From Craspedostauros australis (lineage: Eukaryota; Bacillariophyta; Bacillariophyceae; Mastogloiales; Achnanthaceae): 64,000 nucleotides of DNA. A program made the position numbers and the translations under genes. Positions 9,512-19,440 of the stretch are shown here, piece after piece. The notes beneath the pieces are model-generated. The model did not search any database and was not told the origin of the DNA. It was given only the letters and a program-made list of their open reading frames with translations. Each line of letters opens with the position of its first letter. The stretch's first letter is position 1. The stretch is from assembly GCA_026770025.1 (NCBI GenBank), contig JAMXDE010000074.1, positions 102,593-166,592 of the forward strand. The letters run 5' to 3'.

Positions 9512-12500
9512 GTGGATGGTGTGGATTCCAGACCATCCTTGCACGGCGTGACTCGGGGCACAGTTGGGCGCAGGTTGCGGCGGACTGATTGCTGTGCGGG
9601 CGTCGTTGCTTTGCGATGCCCGGCTTGGGTGTTCGATCTTGACTCGCTGGGGCTGTCTGTCGGCTTTATCGCCGGTTGGTCTGGCTCTGACGAGGATGGC
9701 GCGATCATCCGGCAGCTGCTTCCATTGGTGGTGCTGCAACCAGCAGCACCATCTGTGGCGCAGCTCAACAGCGTTAATCTGCTACTAGCCGAGCATTCCA
9801 TCACCAAATCCCTCTTCTCTGCTGTTGATGCCAGTTCTCTCGTTGTGGTTGCTTCATTGCATCGCTCTCGCTGGCTTCCACCTGGTTGGTCGGCAAGGTC
9901 TTGGCGCGTGGAGCACTCACAGGTCGGTGGGGTCACCGATGCCGTAGGCTCTCCGACTATCTTCTGGCGATGCCCTTCGCCTCCGCAAGGCCCCCTACAG
10001 ATTCATTCGGTTCCTCGCACTCTGCACTCGGTGCTGGACGACAAGCAGTCGTCTCAGCACTGGCATCCTCCTCCGCCCAGCCTCAATGTTGGACCTCTTC
10101 GCGTCGTCCGCGTGGACGCCGTGAAGGTGTATGGTAAACCTGTGCTGCATCCTGGTGGTCTCATCCCGATCGGCTGCCTTCGGTCGGCGTTTGTGATGGC
10201 GCCTTCCGTGTTCGGTCGTGGCAGGTGGTGTGCTCGCCCACTTCGGTCGTTCGAGCGTCTTCGTGCACTCGACTTCCCTGATACGGTTGCTCTCACCCTT
10301 CCTTCTGCTTCTGCTTCTGCGCTCCCGGGCAAATTGTTCTTCTCTGTTTTGTCCCAACTTTGCACATTCAACGAGGGGGGTACTTTTCTTTTCGATTCTT
10401 CTTCCTTTGCGACTGGCTGCCGTCCTGCCAGTTCGCCTCCATCTTCCGCCGGTCGCGGCTTGAGTCCGTCTGCAGCGGTATTCATTCCTGGATCCGCTGC
10501 AGCGGCATCTTCCGCTCACCAGGTTACTACCAACTCTATGTCGCTACCATCTTCTGGCGACTCCATGCCTCTCACTTCATCGCTCCACACCATCAGCTCC
10601 GTCTCTCCTCCTGCCTCGTCACCTACCAACGGCAACTCGTCTTGTACTCCTGATTCCACAGATTCATCAGCAGCCAGTCACCCTCCCATCACGACATGGG
10701 TGGCTCCATCAGAACTTCAGCGCAGCGTGCTGGAGGAGGCAGAATGGAACCGGCGCGCTCAGAAGGCTACCAAGTCCGACGACGCATCCATTCCCACTCA
10801 CCTCTGGATGGATCAGCTGGTCAAGGGGTCTGCAAATCAATGGGATATGGCGGATATGCAGAACCTGGAAGCCGGATGCAACGGCCTGAGGAGATGGATG
10901 TTGGGATGGTGGAGTCGGCGTGTCACCACCTCCTTCTGGAGATGTTACTGTCGGCATCACCCCTCCCTGCGTCGTGTCACCACCAAGGTTGTTGCTGTTT
11001 CAACTGATGGCATCTACCGATGGAACCGGAAAGGCAGGGCAAGGTATGCAGCATGGCGAAGACAGAGGCGACAGTCCTCACCCGATATATTCGATGCTGC
11101 TTGCGATGCAATCGCTCGAGCGTGTCGCTCCACTTGGTGGAATTGGGACGACGGATCTCGCCCTCTGTTCTGGAGGTGGGCCAAGGAATATCAGACTATC
11201 ATTCAAGAGGGTCTGCCGGTACACTTTCAATCGTCGCCGCCAAGCTACACTCAACTGCAACGCAACGCCAACGATCCCCACATTCGAGACATGATGGCAG
11301 CCAAGCTGTGCAAGGTCCGACAAAAGCGATACATCATCCCAGGCACTGTTCACTCCCTCACTTCGTTCTTCGGGGTACCGAAGGGAGAGACCGACATCCG
11401 CATGGTGTATGATGCAACTGCAAGTGGCCTCAACGACGCTGTCTGGGTGCCTGGGTTCCCACTCCCGACTCTGGACACTCGCCTACGAGCTGTGGGCACC
11501 AACACCTTCATGGCTGACAACGACATCGGAGAGATGTTCCTGAATTTCATGCTTCATCCATGCCTGAAGCGGGTCTGCGGTGTCGACATCACACACTATC
11601 TGACTGAAGAGGACCCCAAGGCTGGTAACAAGCTTGTTTGGGAGCGATGGGACCGGGCAGCAATGGGCTTAAAGTCTTCGCCTTATCAAGCTGTCCAAGC
11701 CATGCTCTTCGCCGAAGAAGCTATCCTGGGGTCCCACACTGATCCGCTCAACGTGTTCCAATGGAGCCAAGTCCGGCTGAACCTCCCTGGATCGGTGAAT
11801 TACAATCCATCTCTTCCTTGGGTTTCGAAACTGGACACCAACGGCAACATTGCAGCAGATGCCTTCATCTACGTGGACGATGTCCGTCCTACTGGAGGCT
11901 CACAAGACATCTGCTGGCGGGCTACCAAGCGAGTGGGACACATGCTGGCCTACCTCGGTATTCAGGACGCGGCCAGAAAGCGTCGAGCTGCTACCAGGAC
12001 CCCTGGTCCTTGGACTGGGGCAGTGGTGGTGGCACATGACTCAGGTGTGTACGCCACGGCAACACAAGAAAAATGGGACAAGGGCCGCGATCAGGTGGCC
12101 TCTGTCCTGGCAGATCTTGTGAAGAGTGACACCATCGAGCGAAAGAAGCTGGAACGCATACGAGGATTCCTGAACTACCTTTGTCAGACCTACAAGCCAA
12201 TGACACCCTACCTGATCGGATTCCATCTCACCATAGATGGATGGAGAGAAGGAAGGGATGCAGACGGCTGGAGAATCCTCAGCTACATCAACCAGACAAC
12301 ATCAACACATGTCGCAACAGGTGATGCCACTCCTCCACCTGAGTACGTCAAGCCTGCTCCGCGTCTTGCTTCCGACCTTGAGGCTCTTCATCAGTTCTTC
12401 GCACCACCAGAGCCACCACTTCGTCTTATGCGACCTGGTCATTCCATTCGAGCCTGGTACGGTTTTGCAGATGCATCACAAGCCGGATTTGGCGCTTCCC

Positions 12501-13402
12501 TTCAGGTCGGCAATGAGATTGCCTTCCAGTACGGCGAATGGACCTCAGAAGAAAATGAAGCCAGCACATCAAACTGGCGTGAGCTCAAGAACTTGGTCGA
12601 AGCCTTGAAAGAATGGACTGCCAAGTTCAAGCTGGAAGGGAGCGAGGTGTTCCTCTTCACGGATAACTCCACAGCTGAGAGTGCGTTTTGGAAGGGAAAT
12701 TCAACTTCCAAACGCTTGGCGGACCTGGTGCTCGAGATGAGACTGCTTGAAATGAGGTCAAACATGATCTTGCACGTCATACATGTCAGTGGAGATCGGA
12801 TGATACTTCAAGGCACAGACGGATTGTCTCGGGCTGATCACAGCACCGGCGTTATGGCTGGACAGAGCATGCTGCAACACATCCCTCTCCACTTGCAGCC
12901 ATCAGATCGAAGAGGCAATCATCTCAAGGACACCATGAGAACATGTATGGAGGGAATCGAATACGAATGGCTCACCCCTGAAGGATGGTACAGTACGGGC
13001 CAACGGCGAGGCAATTTTGTATGGGAATCTGCTCCTGCAGCTGCGGATGCGATGATCGATCAGATTGGCAAAGCTCGGCACAAGCGACCCCAGAACCTGC
13101 ACGTGGTCTGCATACCCAGATTAATGACTGGTCGGTGGCGGAGGAAGCTGTTGCGGTTGAGTGACTTCTACTTCAAGGTTGAACGGTGTCATGAATGGCC
13201 TGCTCACCTGCTGGAGCCTTTGTTTGTCTTCATTTGTCTTCCTTATCTCTCTTGGAACCCCAGACTCGACGAACAACGCAAGTTATTGGAAGAACCAAAT
13301 GAGGTTCTGCTGCAGCGAGGTGTGTGGGAAGCTGATCCAATCAGGTGCAGGCGTGTTCTGCGCGAACTTCTCCAGTCCGCGCGGGCCCTTTGCCCCCTGT
13401 AG
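9512..13402 (+). CDS. Reverse transcriptase-RNase H polyprotein of DIRS-like element
   Basis: The frame is open from directly after the gag TGA to 13402. Its first ATG is at 10196, giving 1068 aa if translated from there. The segment 9512 to about 10700 is Ser/Pro-rich with no domain seen. RT core features run from about 11330: FFGVPKGETDIRMVYDA, then DNDIGEMFLNF, then GLKSSPYQA, then the catalytic YVDD at about 11870-11881. RNase H follows from about 12460, with GFADASQAGFGASLQ, SNWRELKN, FTDNSTAESAFWKGNS and GTDGLSRADH supplying the acidic residues. The C-terminus overlaps the recombinase frame by about 240 bp. It would copy the element's RNA into DNA. Expression is probably by readthrough of the gag TGA or by re-initiation. 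Confidence 0.85.
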   Translation: MDGVDSRPSLHGVTRGTVGRRLRRTDCCAGVVALRCPAWVFDLDSLGLSVGFIAGWSGSDEDGAIIRQLLPLVVLQPAAPSVAQLNSVNLLLAEHSITKSLFSAVDASSLVVVASLHRSRWLPPGWSARSWRVEHSQVGGVTDAVGSPTIFWRCPSPPQGPLQIHSVPRTLHSVLDDKQSSQHWHPPPPSLNVGPLRVVRVDAVKVYGKPVLHPGGLIPIGCLRSAFVMAPSVFGRGRWCARPLRSFERLRALDFPDTVALTLPSASASALPGKLFFSVLSQLCTFNEGGTFLFDSSSFATGCRPASSPPSSAGRGLSPSAAVFIPGSAAAASSAHQVTTNSMSLPSSGDSMPLTSSLHTISSVSPPASSPTNGNSSCTPDSTDSSAASHPPITTWVAPSELQRSVLEEAEWNRRAQKATKSDDASIPTHLWMDQLVKGSANQWDMADMQNLEAGCNGLRRWMLGWWSRRVTTSFWRCYCRHHPSLRRVTTKVVAVSTDGIYRWNRKGRARYAAWRRQRRQSSPDIFDAACDAIARACRSTWWNWDDGSRPLFWRWAKEYQTIIQEGLPVHFQSSPPSYTQLQRNANDPHIRDMMAAKLCKVRQKRYIIPGTVHSLTSFFGVPKGETDIRMVYDATASGLNDAVWVPGFPLPTLDTRLRAVGTNTFMADNDIGEMFLNFMLHPCLKRVCGVDITHYLTEEDPKAGNKLVWERWDRAAMGLKSSPYQAVQAMLFAEEAILGSHTDPLNVFQWSQVRLNLPGSVNYNPSLPWVSKLDTNGNIAADAFIYVDDVRPTGGSQDICWRATKRVGHMLAYLGIQDAARKRRAATRTPGPWTGAVVVAHDSGVYATATQEKWDKGRDQVASVLADLVKSDTIERKKLERIRGFLNYLCQTYKPMTPYLIGFHLTIDGWREGRDADGWRILSYINQTTSTHVATGDATPPPEYVKPAPRLASDLEALHQFFAPPEPPLRLMRPGHSIRAWYGFADASQAGFGASLQVGNEIAFQYGEWTSEENEASTSNWRELKNLVEALKEWTAKFKLEGSEVFLFTDNSTAESAFWKGNSTSKRLADLVLEMRLLEMRSNMILHVIHVSGDRMILQGTDGLSRADHSTGVMAGQSMLQHIPLHLQPSDRRGNHLKDTMRTCMEGIEYEWLTPEGWYSTGQRRGNFVWESAPAAADAMIDQIGKARHKRPQNLHVVCIPRLMTGRWRRKLLRLSDFYFKVERCHEWPAHLLEPLFVFICLPYLSWNPRLDEQRKLLEEPNEVLLQRGVWEADPIRCRRVLRELLQSARALCPL

Positions 13403-14762
13403 GTCAGCTTGGTGCGGCTCGTGCTATGGCGAGATTGGAGACAAGAACTTTCCTGTCCAAACTGCCAACGACGATGACGGCATCGATCTCACTCCGGATA
13501 TTGACAAGACTCGCTTCCGAATAGCCCGAAACGGTGACCATCTTATGGTGCCGTTTCAGTGCGATCGCTGTCACTTCCGCAATATCATGCTCCGCGAGCC
13601 ACTTAACCACAGACAACAGGATCGAGAGATGCTTGTCTACATTCGACGAGCCAACCTCGACGCCTTTTGGAGCAGAGAACCATCCACTGTCGCGGCAAAT
13701 CTTCGCGAAGCCCGACGCATGGAAGCTTTTGCGGATCGGTTGAACATCCCATCCATCAGCGCTCCAATGGGTCCCTTCCCGCTTCAAGACTCGTGTGGCA
13801 TGGCTGGAGCAATGGCAGTACTCGACAGGTCCTTGGATACAGGTCGCTATGCGACCAATGTTCAATGGGAGACCTTTCGACGCACCAGGTCGGCCATCAC
13901 CAATATTCACCAAGCGGGTGTTGCTGGACTTGGAGAGTCTGTCATGGCATACGAGAGGTCCCGCATGTGGATGTCAAGTGTGCCATCGCATCAGTTCTGG
14001 TTCACTCGATTCATGGAAGGCACCCACAGGAGAGTGGGGCAGATCCGCAAGCCAGCTCGTGCCTACACCATTGACGAGATCCATGGGCTGGAAGCTCTGT
14101 TGGAGCAAGAGTGGAGAATGGACAACAATCACTCCCGGCGCAAGAGAACCGCAGAAGTGGCTATGCTTACAATTGTGGCCTTCTGCACCGGGCTGAGGGG
14201 AGAGGAGATGCTACAAATCGACCTTTTTGCTACCTCTTCGAGTCTCAAGCATCTTCAAGATGCGAAGCTTCCGCACGCACGGCTTGCCATCATCGGTCGC
14301 ACCAAGGGCAACAGGCATGATGGAGCACGATTCGACGTTCCATGTGTGAAGACAACTTCAGGTACCGGATTACAACCTGGCAAATGGATCAAGCGAATGG
14401 TGCAACAAGTCGAAGGTGCGGGACTTCGTAATGGCAAGCTTTTGACAAGGAAACTGAATCCGCCAAGGCTCCTGGAGTTCCGGGACGACGTACATGTGGC
14501 GCTGGAGGCCTTGCAGGCCCAAGGCATAATCGATACAGAGGTGGATATCCGAGACAAATACGGTCTTGACCGCTCAGCTCGCAGAGGGTCCACTTCTCAC
14601 GCGATCAACATGCGTGTTCCAAGAGATATCATCATGGCAAACAACAGATGGCGAACCGAAGCCAACTCAGTCTCGGGAAACCCAAGACTGGACATGGTGG
14701 ACACCTACTCAGCACTGGAGTCACTGCTTCCTGCTGTGTTGGAGTACTCGAAGCAGATGTGA
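13191..14762 (+). CDS. Tyrosine recombinase of DIRS-like element
   Basis: 523 aa from the first ATG in this frame (13191); the frame itself is open from about 13161. It overlaps the end of the RT ORF in a different frame. The catalytic domain occupies the C-terminal half: CTGLRGEEML holds the first Arg (about residue 336), RRGSTSHAINMRVP the second-Arg box, NNRWRT the conserved Trp, and MVDTYSAL the nucleophilic Tyr (about residue 506). The protein would integrate circular cDNA without making a target-site duplication. The N-terminal third contains Cys and His residues (CDRCHF near 13561) that might bind metal. It is intact, with no internal stops. Confidence 0.82.
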   Translation: MNGLLTCWSLCLSSFVFLISLGTPDSTNNASYWKNQMRFCCSEVCGKLIQSGAGVFCANFSSPRGPFAPCRSAWCGSCYGEIGDKNFPVQTANDDDGIDLTPDIDKTRFRIARNGDHLMVPFQCDRCHFRNIMLREPLNHRQQDREMLVYIRRANLDAFWSREPSTVAANLREARRMEAFADRLNIPSISAPMGPFPLQDSCGMAGAMAVLDRSLDTGRYATNVQWETFRRTRSAITNIHQAGVAGLGESVMAYERSRMWMSSVPSHQFWFTRFMEGTHRRVGQIRKPARAYTIDEIHGLEALLEQEWRMDNNHSRRKRTAEVAMLTIVAFCTGLRGEEMLQIDLFATSSSLKHLQDAKLPHARLAIIGRTKGNRHDGARFDVPCVKTTSGTGLQPGKWIKRMVQQVEGAGLRNGKLLTRKLNPPRLLEFRDDVHVALEALQAQGIIDTEVDIRDKYGLDRSARRGSTSHAINMRVPRDIIMANNRWRTEANSVSGNPRLDMVDTYSALESLLPAVLEYSKQM

Positions 14763-15204
14763 TACATCTGCGGGGACGACGAGGGGGGAGAGAACAGGTC
14801 CATTGTGCCAGCACACACACTGCCACACTGGAGCTGATTCAAGCTAGGTGCCATCATCTTCGCTCACCCAATATTGACCATAAAAGGACAACCATGGGAA
14901 CTTGACGCTGTCGTTCCAAATGGCTAATCCAGGAAAATATATGGGCACGTATCTGGAATCGAACTACATGTTCTTCCATGCGTTGCGAAGCTCTGCCTGC
15001 CACCAATGGCGTGAGGACTCGGTCGACTGATTGTCGGCCGGTCCACAACTACCCCCCACGTTAGCACTTCAATACAGTAGAGTAATAAGTATACTCCTAC
15101 GTATTGATGTACCACCGTGTGACAATGTGAAGGAAGCTGCACAGGTCGCAATGAACACACAGGATGACCGGACTACTTTTCACTCAGTGTGTTCCTTGTC
15201 GCAC

Positions 15205-15430
15205 CTTGAAATTATTTTGGCGCGAAATTTTGGCGCGAAACCTCCCACCAACAAATACGGAACAATCACCCTTTTCCCTCCTTCTCCCACACTCATTCAT
15301 GAATCACCACTGACTCAAACACTATCCGAAGTCAATGGGATCAAGATACCCTGGGAACTATGTGCTCTCCTGAACTATTGTAATGCAGCCAACCTGAATT
15401 CCATTGTCAGCCAAACAACCTGACAACCTT
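15205..15430 (+). repeat. First copy of diverged direct repeat with twin E2F-like sites
   Basis: Two adjacent TTTTGGCGCGAAA palindromes (about 15215-15240) precede a pyrimidine-rich tract, CATTCATGAATCACCACTGA and GGGAACTATG. The same order recurs at 15905-16090. The palindrome matches the E2F/DP consensus. Whether this is an LTR-like end, a promoter or a transposon terminus is unknown. Confidence 0.5.
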
Positions 15431-15904
15431 GCATGACAACAGCCAAGAGATCCTCCCTGCTTCAACACACGCAGGGAATCTTACATCAATTCCTGCGGCC
15501 TGACAACCTGTGTTCTCAATCCCAAACCTCAATCAAGTTGTCAAGGCTTAGTACTCGAACGTAGAACGACTACGATGAGATACTGGAGAAAGAGAGAAAG
15601 AGAGGACCCGTCCGCCCTCAGCACTGAACCTCTGAAGGTCAGTGCAGAGCCGCACCATTCAGACCGACTATCGTTTCTTCATCCTACATCTCAAACTGAT
15701 CAACTCACAATGCAGACTATTCAAATAACCAATAGCACAACTTAAGATCAGCACTACAGCACTAATCTACTTCATTGTCACTAACTACTAATCCCCAGAC
15801 GGTCGCCCCACGTTGACTTCACCATCAGATTCCCAGAATCTGGCAGTCAACTAGGCCATCCCTTCCGGATCGTGTCACAACAGCACACGAAAATCCAACT
15901 CCTG

Positions 15905-16090
15905 CATTTACCTTTTTGGCGCGAGACTCTTCGACTTCGTCGAACGCAACAGCCTCCTTTCTTTTTTCCTCCTCTTTCATTCACGAACCATCACTGACTC
16001 AATGTCGAGATCAATCCGAGCCCAGTCATTCTTGGAACTATGCTCTCCAGATCCAACTAACTGCAACTCGTCTCGATTTCCTCTTTGTCT
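15905..16090 (+). repeat. Second copy of diverged direct repeat with one E2F-like site
   Basis: TTTTTGGCGCGAGA (15913-15926) is followed by a pyrimidine tract, then CATTCACGAACCATCACTGA and TTGGAACTATGCTCTCC. It parallels the copy about 700 bp upstream. Only one half of the twin palindrome is kept. Confidence 0.45.
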
Positions 16091-16815
16091 ATGACAACCA
16101 CATTGTTGTCACGGTCACAGCATGGATATCCAACTTACTTCAACTCAAGTAAGGGAATCCAAAGGTGAATTCCAACCACAGCCACTGTTGCATTCTCAGC
16201 TCTAATGAAGTGCTGAGCTGTTATCCTCTATGCTACTGTCGAGATGTGCATATGTGTATGTGCATTGCTCACCCATTGTTCTCTTATACTCCATGCACAG
16301 AAGGTACAACTACATTCGTGTCAATAGTGAACTGTGATTTGTCAAAATCACATCACGAAATTGAATACAGAAAAATAGGGAGAATTTCTGAAGGAAATTT
16401 GTAAATAATGATTTCTGAGAGCATTAGGAATCCTGTCTGTCCATCAACCAACTGAAACGTATGGCATCGAGCAAGGCTCGATGCACTTCCCAACTACACC
16501 TCAAATGATGATACTCTTGCCAGACCATCGCATCATCAGTGGAATATGAAATCTGAAGGACCATGGAAGGCAGCAGCTGACGTCAACAGGATGCCATCGT
16601 GTCACCATGTTGACATCTGTCTCCACATCAGATCAAGAAGGCAAAGATTCGATGACCGAGAGACATCAAGATGGTGGATATACAAGGAGTTGAGACAAGA
16701 TGCTGGCAATTACTTTGCGGAGTAGTGGGCCAGTAGAGAACAAACTGACAGAGTATGTATCGAATATGGAGTACATATCAAGCACAGAATATCATGTGGT
16801 ATGAACAGGCAATAT

Positions 16816-16841
16816 TGAGAGAGAGAGAGAGAGAGAGAGAA
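16816..16841. repeat. GA dinucleotide microsatellite
   Basis: About 13 perfect GA units in an otherwise unremarkable spacer. Confidence 0.9.
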
Positions 16842-17049
16842 TACGATTCTGAGCAAGAGAGCATCTTGCATGCCGACTCGTAGTCAGGCTGACCAACAGA
16901 AGACACCAAGAGTATCGGACCAATAGCAGAGACTCCGAGAGCATCGGAATGCCAACGCAATGAAATAGCAAACAGAATTGTAACAACCATCACCTTCTTC
17001 AGCAATTGCAAGAGAATCTGTGAGCAGAACTTGCCAACACTGAAGCAGC

Positions 17050-17586
17050 ATGAAGCAACGAAATCAGCCATGCCATTCACTTGAGCAACAGACAAAACGG
17101 AATTGGATGCGGGCCTTTGGAAGACTGCCAGCCGAGATTGGACGAAGAAGCAACAAATTTGTGTCCCAGAATGCCATGGACTCTACGCAGTTACAAATGG
17201 TCACCAACGAAAAAATTCCGAAATCACGCCCGTACGTCGTCCGTATGAAAAGGTCGATAAAGGGTCAAAAGAGGCATCGAGATGAACAGGGAAGCGGAGA
17301 CCGTTTGCTGACAATGCACACATCAACAGAGAGCTCTCACTCTCCTCTTTCCAATGATGTGAAGATGTCGGGCAACGGCCGTCAACTCATCGGATGGTTG
17401 CTTGTGCCGTCGGCGATACGCCAATGGTTTCCAAAAAGTGCAAACAAAAAACGGAAGTTAGCCGATGGCCGCCAGAGTGCCGTACTATGGGCTGATGGCA
17501 GCGATGCAGATCGGCCACGATCGAGAATGACAATAACCATCGCTCCAAAATGTAGCCAGCAGGATGGATTCTACGACCTACTATAA
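17050..17586 (+). CDS. Uncertain hypothetical ORF next to Harbinger-like element
   Basis: 178-aa frame with an ATG start, ending just before the left end of the transposon. The composition is Arg/Lys/Ser-rich with no recognised domain, signal peptide or membrane span. It could be a chance frame or a gene interrupted by the insertion. Nothing on the far side of the transposon clearly continues it. Confidence 0.2.
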   Translation: MKQRNQPCHSLEQQTKRNWMRAFGRLPAEIGRRSNKFVSQNAMDSTQLQMVTNEKIPKSRPYVVRMKRSIKGQKRHRDEQGSGDRLLTMHTSTESSHSPLSNDVKMSGNGRQLIGWLLVPSAIRQWFPKSANKKRKLADGRQSAVLWADGSDADRPRSRMTITIAPKCSQQDGFYDLL

Positions 17587-17690
17587 TTTAATACCTGGAA
17601 CACCCAACATTTTGTCCGATTTTCACTTTTCTAGCTCGTGACTTACCTTAACGGGACTTAATACACGGCGTTGAGACAGAAAAGTGAATA

Positions 17691-18789
17691 GAGGCCTATC
17701 GCATTTCACATTCACACCCCTGTGTTCATGTCACATGTGGCACTCACGTTCGGATTTCACATTGGTACTCGTGACTAGTTCGTGACCTACTCACAGAGAC
17801 GACCAACATGACTGAATCGGCTTCTCTTCTGTAGAATAGAGCTCTAGTTTAGACTGTTCTGATATGATTGCTCCTTGCATGTTATCGCATCACTTGTTGA
17901 TACCAAAGGTTGATAGGATCATTAATGGGTGTGCTCTGAGTTGCACACAACGCACATCCCTCTTTTTTCTCTTATGAGCTTCGTGTTCTGAGAGTTTCGC
18001 TGCCATCTCTTCTGTCTCAACTTTGCTACTAACAGAGGTCCGGTAACATATGCGCAAGCACTTTGTCCCTGCTGATTCATAGCTTGTTCAAGGCTCTGTT
18101 GCCAATATCGATGACAGAGACCTCTTGATCACTGTATCATGGAGATGGATCAGCAGTTTGTTGTCCAATAGAAGGTCTCCACGCAGTCTACACAGAACTA
18201 TTGCGATTGCGCGTTGGGTTGGTTGGAGACCAACAACGACTTCCGATATGGCAGTCAGGATCTCCAAAAGATGCAAGATGCGCGTTGGTCGAAGTCCCTG
18301 GTCGTATCTGACTACACTAGTCCTCAGAGCATCAGGAACACGCCGCGGATGTTGTATCGGGTGAAATAGGATATGAGCAAAGATTCCTCAGCTGGATCAT
18401 AAAGGGGGCCTTTTATATTTGCGCGCAGATATCATATGTGAAGCTTACAGGCATATTCGACATCGTAATTGCTCTCTATCGCTCCATGCACCCCTCATTC
18501 GGAATGCTAGTTTAATCATCACTAGCATCTCAAGAAACTATCAAATGTACGACAAGGACGACTCAACATTTCTGCAAATGAAGAGAAATGATTGGCCATT
18601 GGTTTCGTTCCAACACGTGGAAGGTTGGCTTGCCGGGACTGCAATGTGAAACTCAATTGTGTTTTTGGCTCCTAAAACGCAATCAAGTTTCACTTTCCGA
18701 GGGGGAAGTTCGCATGTTGCCCCTCCAAAAATGTCATTATCAGGTTATTTTGTACCGTGGGACTCCCAATGTGAAATGCGATAGGCCTC
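17691..18789. mobile_element. Nested 1.1 kb non-autonomous element with 22-bp inverted ends
   Basis: The left end starts GAGGCCTATCGCATTTCACA (17691) and the right end is its reverse complement (18768-18789), a perfect 22-bp match. A TA dinucleotide flanks each side (17689-17690 and 18790-18791), compatible with a Tc1/mariner-like TA duplication. An AAT duplication with slightly longer ends is also possible. It interrupts the left arm of the larger transposon: the sequence on either side is contiguous with the right arm. No coding frame is present. Degenerate TTTCACATT words recur near both ends. Confidence 0.75.
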
Positions 18790-18867
18790 TAATCAGCCGA
18801 AATCCCAAAAAGCATGCTTAGGGTTACGCTATTTACCTTCAACTGTGGTTCGTTCACGCCCAACAAG

Positions 18868-19075
18868 AGAGACCGGACAAAACCGGAGAAACTAGGTCAG
18901 ACCGGACAGACCGGACAAAATGACCGGACAAAACGGACAGACCGGACAGAACGACCGGACAAACCGGACAGACCGGACAGACCGGACAAAACGACCGGAC
19001 AAACCGGACAAAATGACCGGACAGACCGGACAAAACGGCCGGACAGAATGGATAGACCGGACAAAATTAACGAAC
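18868..19075 (+). repeat. CCGGACA subterminal array, left arm
   Basis: About twenty head-to-tail copies of a 9-10-bp unit, mostly GACCGGACA with AAA/AAC/AAT spacers. The array lies just inside the left arm of the Harbinger-like element and is mirrored at 21913-22090. Repeated short motifs at transposon ends often serve as transposase binding sites; that role is inferred here. Confidence 0.9.
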
Positions 19076-19440
19076 TTAACGGACACTGTTTAACGGACAG
19101 TGGCCCAAACCAGCACTGAAGGTTGGCGCCGCGACGCGCGATGGATCAAATGGGAGCAACATTGCGAGTGTCTGGGTTGAGCGTGGAGGACTACCTCCGG
19201 CAAGTATTTTTGGTTGATGCGATTAGTATGTGGAAAGTAGATAGCAAAAGCTGTGAAGAGTGATGCTGGTTCTTAATGTTTCGTACTCCATTCTGAGACA
19301 CTTTGCTCAAGTTCAATACGCTCTACTCAATTGAGGGTTGCCGTGCTTGGTTTCAAGATAGAAAATAAGCTTGATTTGTCGCACTTCCTGGTAGATGTGT
19401 TCTTTGAATTTGCGTTTTCCAAATTGCACATATATACTGG

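Larger units (their letters stand above)
7172..14762 (+). mobile_element. DIRS-like (tyrosine recombinase) retrotransposon, coding part
   Basis: Three long plus-strand frames follow each other: a gag-like protein, a reverse transcriptase with RNase H, and a tyrosine recombinase. This order, with a tyrosine recombinase in place of a DDE integrase or aspartic protease, defines the DIRS order. All three frames are open and the catalytic motifs are kept, so the copy could be recent. Terminal repeats (inverted or split direct, as expected for DIRS, PAT or Ngaro types) could not be identified by eye, so only the coding span is given. It separates the two ATPase paralogues. Confidence 0.85.
14763..17049. 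other. Intergenic stretch, no convincing genes
   Basis: About 2.3 kb without a supported gene. The first 300 bp may hold the right terminus of the DIRS-like element. Two diverged copies of a segment with E2F-like palindromes and a GA microsatellite are annotated separately. The short open frames show no domain and no repeat support. Confidence 0.5.

Noticed and set aside
9128-10519. Antisense frames opposite gag and RT
   Set aside because: They overlap well-supported sense ORFs and show no conserved motif.
14930-15010. tRNA-like GTTCGATTCC word on the minus strand downstream of the DIRS element
   Set aside because: The flanking bases do not form a T-stem, and no acceptor or anticodon stem can be drawn.
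18868-19075. CRISPR-like short repeats (and the mirror array at 21913-22090)
   Set aside because: The units are 9-10 bp, contiguous, without unique spacers, and placed in inverted arms of a transposon in a eukaryotic genome.
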